Positions 40,910-49,932 are shown, counted from the stretch's first letter. The stretch is 64,000 nt of DNA from Sinorhizobium chiapasense (GCF_036488675.1 NZ_CP133148.1:3060001-3124000), one strand, 5' to 3'. The notes: generated by a model not told the origin, from the letters alone. Numbers and translations: made by a program.

Positions 40910-42313
40910 ATGGCTGACGGCAGTTCCGAGACGAAATCCTCCAACCAGATGTGGGGCGGGCGCTTCGCCTCTGGCCCGGATGCGATCATGGAGGAGATAA
41001 ACGCCTCGATCGGGTTCGACAAGAAGCTCTATGCCCAGGACATCCGCGGCTCAGTGGCGCATGCGACCATGCTGGCGCATCAAGGCATCATTTCAGCCGA
41101 GGACAAAGACAAGATCGTTCACGGGCTCGACACGATCCTGTCAGAGATCGAAAGCGGTGCATTCGAATTCTCGCGGCGCCTCGAAGACATTCACATGAAT
41201 GTCGAAGCGCGGCTGGCAACCCTGATCGGGCCCGCTGCCGGCCGGCTGCACACGGCGCGCTCGCGCAACGACCAGGTCGCGCTCGACTTTCGCCTGTGGG
41301 TGAAGGAAGAGCTGCAGAAAACCGAAAGAGCCCTGACAGCGCTGATCTCCGCCTTCCTGGATCGCGCCGAAGAGCATGCCGATACCGTGATGCCCGGATT
41401 CACCCATCTGCAGACGGCGCAGCCGGTCACCTTCGGACATCATTGCATGGCCTATGTCGAAATGTTCGGCCGCGACCGCTCACGCGTCCGTCACGCGATC
41501 GAGCACATGGACGAAAGCCCGATCGGCGCTGCGGCTCTGGCAGGCACGGGCTTCCCGATCGACCGGCACATGACGGCAAAGGCGCTCGGCTTCCGCGAGC
41601 CGACCCGCAACTCGATCGACACGGTCTCCGACCGCGACTTCGCACTGGAGTTCCTTTCGATCGCCTCGATCGCGGCGACACACCTGTCGCGCCTCGCCGA
41701 AGAGATCGTCATCTGGTCGACGCCGCAATTCGGCTTCATCCGCCTGTCGGACGCGTTCTCGACCGGCTCGTCGATCATGCCGCAGAAGAAGAACCCTGAC
41801 GCCGCCGAGCTCGTGCGTGCCAAGACGGGTCGCATCAACGGCTCGCTGATCGCACTGCTGACCGTGATGAAGGGCTTGCCGCTCGCCTATTCGAAGGACA
41901 TGCAGGAGGACAAGGAGCAGGTCTTCGACGCCGCCGAGAGCCTCGAACTGGCAATCGCGGCAATGACCGGCATGGTGCGCGACATGACCGTGCGCGCCGA
42001 TCGAATGAAGGCTGCGGCCGGCTCCGGCTATTCGACCGCGACCGACCTTGCCGACTGGCTGGTCAGGGAGGCGGGTCTGCCCTTCCGCGACGCCCACCAT
42101 GTGACCGGCCGCGCGGTGGCGCTTGCCGAGCAGAAGGGCTGCGATCTCGCCGATCTGTCGCTCGCCGACCTGCAGTCGATCAACCCGGCGATCACCGGGA
42201 AGGTCTTCGACGTGCTCACCGTCGAGGCCTCGGTCGCACGCCGCACCAGCTTCGGCGGCACCGCGCCCGCCGAAGTGCGCAAGCAGATCGCCTGGTGGCG
42301 GGCCCGCAACTAA
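40910..42313 (+). CDS. argH: Argininosuccinate lyase
   Basis: The 467-aa lyase carries the superfamily signature [12 protein letters not shown] (about residues 285-296), the [12 protein letters not shown] block (about 108) and normal length. It releases arginine and fumarate, the last arginine step. The frame is open further upstream, through the divergent tlpA gene, but ATG 40910 ([20 protein letters not shown]) is the family start. It heads argH-lptM-lysA, a gene order common in proteobacteria; a RIME-like element intervenes right after the stop. Confidence 0.96.
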   Translation: MADGSSETKSSNQMWGGRFASGPDAIMEEINASIGFDKKLYAQDIRGSVAHATMLAHQGIISAEDKDKIVHGLDTILSEIESGAFEFSRRLEDIHMNVEARLATLIGPAAGRLHTARSRNDQVALDFRLWVKEELQKTERALTALISAFLDRAEEHADTVMPGFTHLQTAQPVTFGHHCMAYVEMFGRDRSRVRHAIEHMDESPIGAAALAGTGFPIDRHMTAKALGFREPTRNSIDTVSDRDFALEFLSIASIAATHLSRLAEEIVIWSTPQFGFIRLSDAFSTGSSIMPQKKNPDAAELVRAKTGRINGSLIALLTVMKGLPLAYSKDMQEDKEQVFDAAESLELAIAAMTGMVRDMTVRADRMKAAAGSGYSTATDLADWLVREAGLPFRDAHHVTGRAVALAEQKGCDLADLSLADLQSINPAITGKVFDVLTVEASVARRTSFGGTAPAEVRKQIAWWRARN

Positions 42314-42417
42314 TGCATGTCGCCCGAAGGTGTGCAGCGGTTTCGGGACAACGACATGCACGCAAGCAAAGACCTAAAGCGCGTCGCCTGGCTCCCATTG
42401 AATGCGACGCGCTTTAG
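42314..42417. repeat. Second repeat family: double palindrome (RIME-2-like)
   Basis: It begins at the base after the argH stop: TGCATGTCGCCCG...CAACGACATGCA, then CTAAAGCGCGTCGC...GCGACGCGCTTTAG. Same double-hairpin architecture as the others but different sequence. Confidence 0.65.
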
Positions 42418-42538
42418 GCAGCGCAGAAAGAGGGTGCACAAGGCCCTGAAAAATCGATAAGACATCGCACCAGAGCGGGACAGAAAGACCCGCCTGCTCC
42501 AACTCACTCGGCTTCTGTTCCGGCAAAGGAAATTGACG

Positions 42539-42730
42539 ATGACATTGACGAAGGCAGCCCGGCTTGCGCTTGTGCTCGCTATCTCCGGGCTGGTTCTCAT
42601 CGGTTGTGGGCGCAAGGGCGATCTCGACAGGCCGGGCGCCACGACGCTCAACACCAGAGCGCCGGCAGGAACCGTCGAAGAGAAGGCTACGGTAGAGGAC
42701 CGGCCCTTCCTGCTTGATCCCCTCCTCTGA
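42539..42730 (+). CDS. lptM: LPS translocon maturation chaperone LptM (YifL-type lipoprotein)
   Basis: The 63-aa lipoprotein has a signal helix ending in the lipobox LIGC (Cys about residue 23) then GRKGDLDRP, the family's conserved post-cysteine motif. LptM helps LptD oxidative maturation in E. coli; the same role is inferred here. The ATG at 42539 sits 8 nt after AAAGGA; an upstream TTG at 42533 is too close to it. Its position between argH and lysA is the typical yifL context. Confidence 0.85.
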   Translation: MTLTKAARLALVLAISGLVLIGCGRKGDLDRPGATTLNTRAPAGTVEEKATVEDRPFLLDPLL

Positions 42731-42744
42731 ACCGAGCGAAACCC

Positions 42745-44013
42745 GTGAACCATTTCGAATACCGCGACGGAATTCTCTACGCCGAAGACGTCCCCGTAAC
42801 GGACATCGCAAGAGCCGTCGGAACACCCTTCTATTGCTATTCCACCGCAACGCTGGAACGCCACTACCGGGTCTTCGCGCAGGCCTTTGCCGATGTTGAC
42901 GCGATGGTCTGCTACGCCATGAAGGCCAATTCGAACCAGGCCGTGCTGAAGACGCTGGCCCGACTTGGCGCGGGGGTCGATGTGGTTTCCGAAGGCGAAC
43001 TCCGTCGCGCGCTTGCTGCCGGCGTGCCGGCGAACCGGATCATGTTTTCCGGCGTCGGCAAGACCGCACGCGAGATGGATTTCGCGATCGAGGCGGGGAT
43101 CTATTGCTTCAATGTCGAGTCGGAACCGGAGCTGGAGGTCCTGAACCAGCGGGCACTAAGAGCCGGCAAGCAGGCACATGTCTCCTTCCGCATCAATCCG
43201 GACGTTGATGCCCGCACGCATGCGAAGATTTCGACCGGCAAGAAGGAGAACAAATTCGGCATTTCCTGGGAGCGGGCGCGCAGCGTCTACGCCCATGCCG
43301 CCACCCTGCCCGGCATCCAGGTCACCGGCATCGACATGCATATCGGCAGCCAGATCACCGAGTTGCAGCCATTCGACGATGCCTTCAAGCTGCTGCGTGA
43401 ACTCGTAGATACCCTCAGGTCCGATGGCCATGTGATCGACCACGTCGATATCGGCGGAGGTCTCGGCATTCCCTACAGGGAAGACAACAATCCGCCGCCA
43501 TTGCCCGATGCCTATGCCGACATCGTCAAGAACCAGCTCAAGGGCCTCAATTGCCGGATCGTCACCGAACCCGGCCGGCTGATCGTCGGCAACGCCGGAA
43601 TTCTCGTGACCGAAGTGGTCTACGTGAAGGATGGCGGTGACAAGACCTTCGTCATCGTCGATGGCGCGATGAATGACCTGATCCGCCCGACCCTCTACGA
43701 GGCCTATCACGAAATCCGCCCGGTGAAGATTTCGGCCGCCAACGCACCACGCATCAAGGCCGACGTGGTTGGCCCGGTTTGCGAAACCGGCGACTACCTG
43801 GCGCTCGATCGCGAGATGGCGATGCCGAAACCGGGCGATCTGTTCGCAATCGGCTCGGCCGGTGCTTACGGCGCGGTGCAGTCGGGTACCTACAACAGCC
43901 GCCTGCTCGTGCCGGAAGTGCTGGTCAAGGGCGACCGCTTCCACGTCGTGCGGCCGCGCCAGGACTATGACAGCCTGATCGGCCTCGATTCGGTGCCGGA
44001 CTGGCTCGACTGA
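42745..44013 (+). CDS. lysA: Diaminopimelate decarboxylase
   Basis: The 422-aa PLP enzyme has the cofactor lysine in CYAMKANSN (about residue 57), HIGSQI (about 200) and the C-terminal CETGD...GSAGAYGAVQSGTYNSR substrate region. It makes lysine from meso-diaminopimelate. The start is GTG at 42745, 14 bp after lptM. No terminator is seen after it; a RIME repeat follows. Confidence 0.96.
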   Translation: MNHFEYRDGILYAEDVPVTDIARAVGTPFYCYSTATLERHYRVFAQAFADVDAMVCYAMKANSNQAVLKTLARLGAGVDVVSEGELRRALAAGVPANRIMFSGVGKTAREMDFAIEAGIYCFNVESEPELEVLNQRALRAGKQAHVSFRINPDVDARTHAKISTGKKENKFGISWERARSVYAHAATLPGIQVTGIDMHIGSQITELQPFDDAFKLLRELVDTLRSDGHVIDHVDIGGGLGIPYREDNNPPPLPDAYADIVKNQLKGLNCRIVTEPGRLIVGNAGILVTEVVYVKDGGDKTFVIVDGAMNDLIRPTLYEAYHEIRPVKISAANAPRIKADVVGPVCETGDYLALDREMAMPKPGDLFAIGSAGAYGAVQSGTYNSRLLVPEVLVKGDRFHVVRPRQDYDSLIGLDSVPDWLD

Positions 44014-44126
44014 GCCGCTCAGGTTCGGTTTCTGGCGGAGACGCCGCAGAGCCGTGCGGCGATCACGATTTGTTGTCGCCCTCGTCTTCGCCACAAACGG
44101 TGTTATCCTGCGGTCCAAGGATCACT

Positions 44127-44224
44127 ACGCGCCGTGCGTCTATTCAGGCAGGCAAGGACGCTGTAGCACTTTGAATTGCTGCATGTTTTATCCTTGATCG
44201 GCTAGGATCTAAGCATACATGCAG
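44127..44224 (+). repeat. RIME-type repeat, slightly degenerate
   Basis: CGCGCCGTGCGTC...GGACGCTGTAG, spacer CACTTTGAATTG, then CTGCATGTTTTATCCTTGATCG...CATACATGCAG. It lies in the gap between lysA and the DUF4175 gene. Confidence 0.8.
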
Positions 44225-44262
44225 AAGGACGACCATGAGCGACCGAAAGGGAACTTGGGCGA

Positions 44263-46893
44263 ATGACGCAATTCCGGCGGGATGACACGCCACAACCGAA
44301 GCTGTTTGCCAGGATGCTGGCAACCAAAAGGTTTTTCGCCCGCTTGGTCCTTTTGGCGGAGCAGGTTCTGCCTCGCGCGCTGATACCAGCGTCAATCGTT
44401 CTCCTGTTCCTCTCCGCCGGCTGGCTTGGCTTCTTCCGCGTCGCGCCGTTGTGGCTGCACGCCGCGATCCTTCTCGCCTTCTTGGCGGGACTGTTCTTCT
44501 CGCTCCTGCCGCTGACCCGGATCCGCTGGCCGGAAAACACCGATGCCGACCGGATGCTCGAAGAGCGCAACGACTTGCCGCATCAGGCCATCCGCGTCCA
44601 GGACGACACACCGGCGACAGAGGGAGCGTTCGGGGCAGCTCTGTGGCGGGAGCATCAGGCGCGCATGGCCCGATTGGTCCGCGGATTGGACACCGGCCTT
44701 CCGCGCCCCGATATCGCGCGCCATGACCCCTGGGCACTCAGGGCGGTCCCCGTGCTGCTTGCCTGCATCGCATTTGCCTATTCCTATTCGAACCGCGCGG
44801 GGCTGGTAACGGACGCCTTCCGGCTGCCCCAGCAACAGGTTGTCGCGGCGGACATCCGCATCGACGCCTGGGTGACGCCGCCGGCCTATACGGGCCGTGC
44901 GCCGATTTTCCTGACCGGCCGGCAGGACACGGCAACCGCTCAGGAGCAGGCCCCCGCTCAGGAAAAGACCCTCTTCACCGTGCCGCAGTTCAGCGATTTG
45001 ACTGTCAGGATAACCGGCGCCGGGCCGGAGGCACGTGTGAGCTATGCCGAAGCCGGTGGAACGGGAGAGATCACCATTCCGGCTTCCGCCGACAAGGCGA
45101 AATCGGAGCCGAAGACAGAGCCGCAGGAAACCGCGCAGATGCCGCGAAACGGCGTCCGCAACCATCTCTACAAGATAACCAAGGACGGAACGCTTTCGGT
45201 CGGCGGGCAAAGCTGGAACTTCAAGATCACGCCGGACAGCGTCCCCGACATCGCGTTCGATGGCGTGCCGCGCCCGACCGCGAATGCGTCGCTCGAAATG
45301 AGCTTCCTTGCGCATGACGACTACGGCATCTCGCAGGCTTGGGCTGAGATCAAGCCGTTGGACGAGCCGCCTGCCGGCGCCCGGTCGCTCTACCCTCCGC
45401 CCGAGTACCGCCTCGACCTGCCGCGGCGCAACGCCCGCGAGGCCAAGGGGACCACGAGCCGGAACCTCAGCGAGCATCCGCTCGCCGGAAAGCGTGTGCG
45501 CATCACCCTGGTCGCCCGCGATGCCTCCGGCCAGGAAGGCCGAAGTGTGCCGCAGGACATGATCCTTCCGGCACGCCAGTTCTTCGAACCGCTCGCCGCC
45601 GCCATTGCCGAGCAAAGGCAGGTCTTCGCGCTCAACGTCAACGATCTTCCGCGCGCGATCGACCTCAGCGACGCGCTGACGCTCTATGCGGAGGAGACGA
45701 TCCCCAACCTCACGCATTTCCTGCTGATCCAATCGGCACGCACGCGCATGGCGCTCGCACGTAACGACGACATGCTCCGGGACGCAGCCGATCATCTCTG
45801 GGAGATTGCACTCGGCATCGAGGACGGAGACCTGTCGCTTGCCGAACGGCGGCTGCGCGACGCTCAGCAGGCGCTTTCCGACGCACTGGACCGCAATGCG
45901 TCCGACGAGGAAATCGCCAAGTTGATGCAGGAATTGCGCCAGGCGATGCAGGAATACATGCAGGAACTTGCACGGCAGGCCGCGAAGAATCCGCGCATGG
46001 CCAGTCCCGACCAGAACAACGTACTGCGCCAGCAGGACCTGCAGAAGATGATGGACCAGATCGAAAACCTGGCCCGGTCCGGCTCGCGCGATCAGGCGCG
46101 CCAACTTCTGTCCGAACTGCAAAGAATGATGAACAACCTGCAGGCCGGACGCATGCAGCAGATGGGCGAGCAGAACAACGCCATGCGTCAGCAGATGGAC
46201 AAGCTTGGCCAGTTGATGCAGCAGCAGCAACAATTGATGGATGAGACCTTCAAGCTTGACCAGGCGCTTCGCGACCGCATGCAACGTGGCGACCCGCTGC
46301 AAGGCGAGGATAACGAGCTTTTCGGTCAGGACATGCCGCAGGACCCGGGGCAGCGAAACGATCCCAACGGCCAGCCCAACCCGCTCGACGACATGACCGC
46401 CGAACAGTTGAAGGAAGCGTTGAAGCAACTGAGGCAGCAGCAGGAAGGGCTTGGCAAGCAACTCGGGGAACTGCAGAAGGGCCTCGAGCAGCTTGGCGTA
46501 AAGCCCGGCAAGGGCTTCGGCGAGGCGCAGCGCGAGATGAAGGGAGCGGCTGATGCGCTTGGCGAGGGCGAAGGCGAACAGGCTGTCGGCAGTCAGGGCC
46601 GGGCGCTGCAGGCGTTGCGCGAAGGCGCGCAGGACATGATGAACCAGATGCAGGCCCAGGGGCAGCAGGGTCCCGGACAGGGCATTCCGCAATACGGCCA
46701 GAATGGACGTGACCCGCTTGGCCGTCGTCAGCAGAACATCGGCCCCGACTTCGGCGACCAGGTCAAGGTTCCGGACGAAATCGATACGCAACGCGCCCGC
46801 GAAATCCTTGATGCGATCCGCCGCAAGCTCGGCGACAGCCTGTCTCCGGAAGCCGAGCAGCAATATCTCGAGCGCCTGCTCGATATGCGTTGA
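44263..46893 (+). CDS. DUF4175 / TIGR02302 family membrane protein
   Basis: The 876-aa protein has two or three N-terminal hydrophobic helices (about residues 40-90 and 160-180), a long middle domain, and a low-complexity C-terminal third rich in Gln, Met and Asp/Glu (repeated QQ, MNQMQ and ELQ blocks, roughly residues 545-840). This is the rhizobial TIGR02302/DUF4175 architecture; function unknown. The N-terminal helices suggest it is anchored in the inner membrane with the coiled, Gln-rich part outside or inside; topology is not resolved. It lies upstream of the convergent cpdR-like gene. Confidence 0.85.
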   Translation: MTQFRRDDTPQPKLFARMLATKRFFARLVLLAEQVLPRALIPASIVLLFLSAGWLGFFRVAPLWLHAAILLAFLAGLFFSLLPLTRIRWPENTDADRMLEERNDLPHQAIRVQDDTPATEGAFGAALWREHQARMARLVRGLDTGLPRPDIARHDPWALRAVPVLLACIAFAYSYSNRAGLVTDAFRLPQQQVVAADIRIDAWVTPPAYTGRAPIFLTGRQDTATAQEQAPAQEKTLFTVPQFSDLTVRITGAGPEARVSYAEAGGTGEITIPASADKAKSEPKTEPQETAQMPRNGVRNHLYKITKDGTLSVGGQSWNFKITPDSVPDIAFDGVPRPTANASLEMSFLAHDDYGISQAWAEIKPLDEPPAGARSLYPPPEYRLDLPRRNAREAKGTTSRNLSEHPLAGKRVRITLVARDASGQEGRSVPQDMILPARQFFEPLAAAIAEQRQVFALNVNDLPRAIDLSDALTLYAEETIPNLTHFLLIQSARTRMALARNDDMLRDAADHLWEIALGIEDGDLSLAERRLRDAQQALSDALDRNASDEEIAKLMQELRQAMQEYMQELARQAAKNPRMASPDQNNVLRQQDLQKMMDQIENLARSGSRDQARQLLSELQRMMNNLQAGRMQQMGEQNNAMRQQMDKLGQLMQQQQQLMDETFKLDQALRDRMQRGDPLQGEDNELFGQDMPQDPGQRNDPNGQPNPLDDMTAEQLKEALKQLRQQQEGLGKQLGELQKGLEQLGVKPGKGFGEAQREMKGAADALGEGEGEQAVGSQGRALQALREGAQDMMNQMQAQGQQGPGQGIPQYGQNGRDPLGRRQQNIGPDFGDQVKVPDEIDTQRAREILDAIRRKLGDSLSPEAEQQYLERLLDMR

Positions 46894-46913
46894 CCACAGC
46901 GTAATTCCTTACG

Positions 46914-46949
46914 GCGACGGGTGTGCGTGCAGAAGGACGCATGGCGCTG
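46914..46949 (-). repeat. Degenerate RIME half-element
   Basis: CGACGGGTGTGCGTGC...GGACGCATGGCGCTGG: recognisable only as the G+C-rich palindrome, in the gap between convergent DUF4175 and cpdR-like genes. Confidence 0.35.
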
Positions 46950-46999
46950 GAGCTGGCCGTCGCCGGCAAATCGGCGAAGGCCAGAAACCGGAACGGTTG

Positions 47000-47359
47000 T
47001 CAGGCGACGAGCGCCAGGGCGACCGCCTTGCGGATGTCGGGCAGCGAAAACGGCTTGGAAATCACATCGACGACCTTTCCCGAGAGATCGTCCGCGCGTT
47101 CGCGCTGTTCCGCATAGCCGGTCATCAGCAGGATCTTGAGCGCGGGAAACGCGGCAGATGCCTGATGCGCCAATTCGATGCCGTCCATCACCGGCATGCG
47201 GATGTCGGATAAAAGCAGATCAAAGGCCTGGCTTTGCAGGCAGGCGAGGCCATCGGCACCGTCTCCCGCCTCGACCGTTTCATGCCCATCGAGTCGCAAT
47301 GCGCGCGCCACAAATGAGCGCAAGGCATCCTCATCCTCGGTAATCAGGATTCTCGCCAT
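47000..47359 (-). CDS. CpdR-like single-domain response regulator (probably CpdR2)
   Basis: The 119-aa receiver has no output domain: acidic pocket EDED (residues 9-12), phospho-acceptor Asp in LLLSDIRMPVMDG (about residue 52), T/S and Lys (SKPF, about 104). The start MARILITEDEDALRSFVARAL is that of CpdR, the ClpXP adaptor that triggers CtrA/PopA-dependent proteolysis when unphosphorylated. From memory, S. meliloti has two homologues, CpdR1 and CpdR2, and the context (DUF4175, hpt) suggests this is CpdR2; that is a recollection, not a comparison. The second of two adjacent ATGs (47359) has the better Shine-Dalgarno spacing. Confidence 0.85.
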   Translation of the reverse strand: MARILITEDEDALRSFVARALRLDGHETVEAGDGADGLACLQSQAFDLLLSDIRMPVMDGIELAHQASAAFPALKILLMTGYAEQRERADDLSGKVVDVISKPFSLPDIRKAVALALVA

Positions 47360-47384
47360 CATGGCCTCCCGTATTCGCTCCCAT

Positions 47385-47422
47385 AGAGCGCCATGCGTCC
47401 CCTGGCTTTGCAAAGGACGCTC
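47385..47422 (+). repeat. Degenerate RIME half-element
   Basis: AGAGCGCCATGCGTCC...AAAGGACGCTC, followed by a decayed spacer. It lies in the upstream region of the cpdR-like gene, about 25 bp before its start codon. Confidence 0.4.
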
Positions 47423-47638
47423 GTCACGTTGAACTCGAGCATCATGCCTTGTGAAAATCGCTGCCGATTTCGAGCATATGCCGACGCCACGTTTCGGCAT
47501 GGCCGAAGCCGTGACGCCACTCCAAACAACCAGCTTTTCGTTTGCTTTCGGTAAACGCTGTAACGTCGATTTTCAAAAAAGGCCGCGCATGTCTCCTCGG
47601 ATCGGTCCGATCCGGGGAAAAAATCATGGAGGATTCAA

Positions 47639-47686
47639 ATGACGGCAGCGGCCTTTGTGCGTCTTGTGAGACGCGCGGCGCTGTAG
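47639..47686 (+). CDS. Putative 15-aa mini-ORF with strong Shine-Dalgarno, ending in a RIME
   Basis: ATG at 47639 follows GGAGG at 47628-47632 with a good spacing. The frame reads MTAAAFVRLVRRAAL and stops at the TAG that is part of the RIME half-element. A 7-1-7 palindrome (GGATCGG-T-CCGATCC, 47599-47613) precedes it. Either a real small peptide or the preserved 5' end of a gene truncated by RIME insertion. No family assignment. Confidence 0.3.
   Translation: MTAAAFVRLVRRAAL
47645..47683 (-). repeat. RIME half-element (G+C-rich palindrome)
   Basis: CAGCGGCCTTTGTGCGTC...GACGCGCGGCGCTG, 5 bp from the stop of hpt. It supplies most of the mini-ORF's codons. Confidence 0.7.
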
Positions 47687-47688
47687 CA

Positions 47689-48234
47689 TCACTCGGCGTC
47701 GCCGGTGACGACGCCGACGAAAGGCAGTTCGCGGAAGGCATAGGCGACATCCATGCCGTAACCGACGACGAAATGGTCCGGGCACTCGAAACCAACATAA
47801 TCGGCCTCCAGATCGACTCGCCGCTTCATCCGCTTGTCCAACAGAACGGCGATCGTGACATTGCGCGCGCCGCGCTCCAGAAGCAGATCCTTCGCGAAAC
47901 GCAAGGTGCGGCCGGACTCGAGAATGTCGTCGATCAGCAACACATCGCGACCGTGCACGTCGCTGTCGATATCCTTAGTGATCTTCACGCCCTTGGATTC
48001 GGTTCCCGTGCCGTAGCTCGACAGCGTGATGAATTCGACCTCCGGCGCAAGACCGGCGTCATGCATGGCACGGATCAGATCGGCCGCGAAGATGAACGAG
48101 CCCTTCAATATTGAAATAACCAGCAGATCCTTGTGCGGGCCGCGAACGATCGCTTCGGCCAGTTCGTGATTGCGGGCGGCGATCGTCCCGGCGCTGTAAA
48201 GGACTTCGATGTTCTTGCCGCGGACGACGGGCAT
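47689..48234 (-). CDS. hpt: Hypoxanthine phosphoribosyltransferase
   Basis: The 181-aa purine-salvage enzyme has the PRPP-binding loop LLIDDILESGRTL (about residues 99-111) and the flexible loop around SSYGTGTES (about 72). It converts hypoxanthine (and guanine) to the nucleotide. Length is normal. It is transcribed on the minus strand; a RIME half-element abuts the 3' end. Confidence 0.93.
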   Translation of the reverse strand: MPVVRGKNIEVLYSAGTIAARNHELAEAIVRGPHKDLLVISILKGSFIFAADLIRAMHDAGLAPEVEFITLSSYGTGTESKGVKITKDIDSDVHGRDVLLIDDILESGRTLRFAKDLLLERGARNVTIAVLLDKRMKRRVDLEADYVGFECPDHFVVGYGMDVAYAFRELPFVGVVTGDAE

Positions 48235-48302
48235 GCGGGGCTCTCCAGCACTTCATTGCGGAAGACAAGGACCGCCTTCCTTTCAAGCGCCGCTTAGCAC
48301 GA

Positions 48303-48935
48303 TCAGAGGCGAGAAACACTGTTTTCGGCGAAAGAAACCGTCACGTCCGGCATTTTTCCGCCCGTATAGGGAAGGCGGGCAGCGAAATGGCGGCTCTCGC
48401 CGGGCGCAATCGACGCGCCGTCGGGCATCAGACGCGTTGCCGTGACCTTGCGTCCGTTGCTCCTGACGTCGACCACGACAGGCGGGAGACGCTGTTCGGC
48501 GCCGGAGCGGTTGTCGATGCTTCCGTAGACCGAAAGCACACGCATGCCGCCGGCATAGTCGAAGGAGGTCGTGACGCCTCCGATCGACAGAGGTTGGGTA
48601 TCGATCTGTCCTTCGCTGAAAAGGCCTGCGATCAGAAGGAACGCCCCAAGGCCCAGACCACTGACCAGTCCGGCGAAATGGCGGGTTGGCATGGCGCGCA
48701 ACCTGGCCTCGACAATCGTCAGAACCTGCCGAGCGGGCTTTCCGCGCCCGCGGCGAGCGGCTTGCCGGTTGTCGTTGAAAACCGGATAAGGGCTTGGCCG
48801 CGCCGTGATGCCGATCGTCTCGAATTCAGCATCGACATAGTCGAGGTTTCTGGCCGTGGCGCCGCCTGGACGCGCCTCCCGTTCCGGAGGAATGAGATCG
48901 ACGTGTGCGGTGGTTCTTGAACGAAATGCCTGCAT
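48303..48935 (-). CDS. Conserved membrane protein divergent from ftsEX
   Basis: The 210-aa protein has a soluble basic N-terminal part (about 90 residues), one hydrophobic helix (FAGLVSGLGLGAFLLIAGLF, about residues 85-105) and a C-terminal beta-rich domain resembling FxLYD-type extracytoplasmic modules (SVYGSIDNRSGAEQ, VVDVRSNGR). Rhizobiales often keep a related gene, with or without an MJ0042 zinc ribbon, beside ftsE; no zinc ribbon is visible here. The ATG at 48935 follows GAGGGGG. Role unknown; link to FtsEX is by neighbourhood only. Confidence 0.7.
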   Translation of the reverse strand: MQAFRSRTTAHVDLIPPEREARPGGATARNLDYVDAEFETIGITARPSPYPVFNDNRQAARRGRGKPARQVLTIVEARLRAMPTRHFAGLVSGLGLGAFLLIAGLFSEGQIDTQPLSIGGVTTSFDYAGGMRVLSVYGSIDNRSGAEQRLPPVVVDVRSNGRKVTATRLMPDGASIAPGESRHFAARLPYTGGKMPDVTVSFAENSVSRL

Positions 48936-49236
48936 GGGTTCCCCCTCGGGACCACTCCGTCGCTCCTCGCGGAGCACTGTGCGCACGGATCGGCAGCTCG
49001 ACCGACGGTAGCCTTGAGCGGAGCTTGCGGGCAATGCCTGTAACCGGCCTGTGCAAGAAACAGGGCATTGCATCAAATCCTGACGACACGTAAACCGAAA
49101 TGGTTAATGTTTCGGAAAGAAGCCGTGAAAGCGACGCCTTTTCATGGAAAGTTAACCGACGCTTAACCGCCGTGCCGCAAACGGTTTTGCCTTGGCGGAC
49201 TTGCTGTCCTGTACGGGGCGATCGACTTGGCGGCGG
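48936..49236. other. Divergent control region of the membrane-protein gene and ftsEX
   Basis: About 300 bp with no ORF of interest. It contains a canonical CtrA box (49152-49167) and one further isolated TTAA (49103-49107). Confidence 0.55.
49152..49167 (+). promoter_or_regulatory. CtrA box (TTAA-N7-TTAAC) upstream of ftsEX
   Basis: TTAA at 49152-49155, seven bases CCGACGC, TTAA at 49163-49166 then C. This is the exact alphaproteobacterial CtrA consensus, about 70 bp before the proposed ftsE start. Confidence 0.75.
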
Positions 49237-49932
49237 ATGTCAAAGGTCGTGACGAGAGACTGGGCTGTCCCATTGATTCACTTTGAGAACGTCGGATTGC
49301 GCTATGGCATGGGACCGGAAATCCTCCGGGACCTGACATTCGACATTCCACGCCGGTCGTTTCAGTTTCTCACCGGACCTTCGGGCGCCGGCAAGACGAC
49401 CTTGTTGCGGCTGCTTTTTCTGTCGCTGCAGCCGACGCGCGGCTTGATCCGCATGTTCGATCGCAACATCTCGTCCATCCCGAGAGACGAATTCCCGATG
49501 CTGCGCCGACGCGTCGGCATCGTCTTTCAGGACTTCCGCCTCCTTGACCACCTGACGACCTACGAGAACGTTGCCCTGCCTCTCAGAGTGCGCGGCAAGG
49601 AGGAGGCAAGCTACCGCGCAGATGTGCTCGAACTTCTCAAATGGGTGGGCCTCGGCGAGCGTATCAACGTGCTGCCGCCGGTGCTTTCGGGTGGCGAAAA
49701 ACAACGTGCGGCTATCGCCCGGGCCCTGATCGACCGGCCGGAGATCCTGCTCGCCGACGAGCCGACAGGCAACGTCGACCCGCCGATGGCGCGCCGGCTG
49801 CTGAACCTCTTCCTCGAGCTCAATCGGCTTGGAACGGCGGTGGTGATCGCCACCCACGACCTGTCTTTGATGGACCAGGTCGAGGCCCGGCGCATGATCC
49901 TGTCACAGGGACGGCTCGACATCTATGAATGA
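49237..49932 (+). CDS. ftsE: Cell division ATP-binding protein FtsE
   Basis: The roughly 231-aa ABC ATPase has Walker A GPSGAGKTT (about residue 55), signature LSGGEKQR and Walker B ILLADEPTGN. With FtsX it forms an ABC-type complex at the division site that activates peptidoglycan hydrolases. The start is uncertain: ATG at 49237 gives MSKVVTRDW; a TTG at 49273 (before IHFENVGLRYG) would give the usual FtsE length of about 219. It overlaps ftsX by 8 nt. Confidence 0.92.
   Translation: MSKVVTRDWAVPLIHFENVGLRYGMGPEILRDLTFDIPRRSFQFLTGPSGAGKTTLLRLLFLSLQPTRGLIRMFDRNISSIPRDEFPMLRRRVGIVFQDFRLLDHLTTYENVALPLRVRGKEEASYRADVLELLKWVGLGERINVLPPVLSGGEKQRAAIARALIDRPEILLADEPTGNVDPPMARRLLNLFLELNRLGTAVVIATHDLSLMDQVEARRMILSQGRLDIYE

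Noticed and set aside
44392..46863. An 823-codon frame antisense to the DUF4175 gene
   Set aside because: Low-complexity, Leu/His-rich sequence that mirrors the Gln-rich gene; no homology-like motifs.
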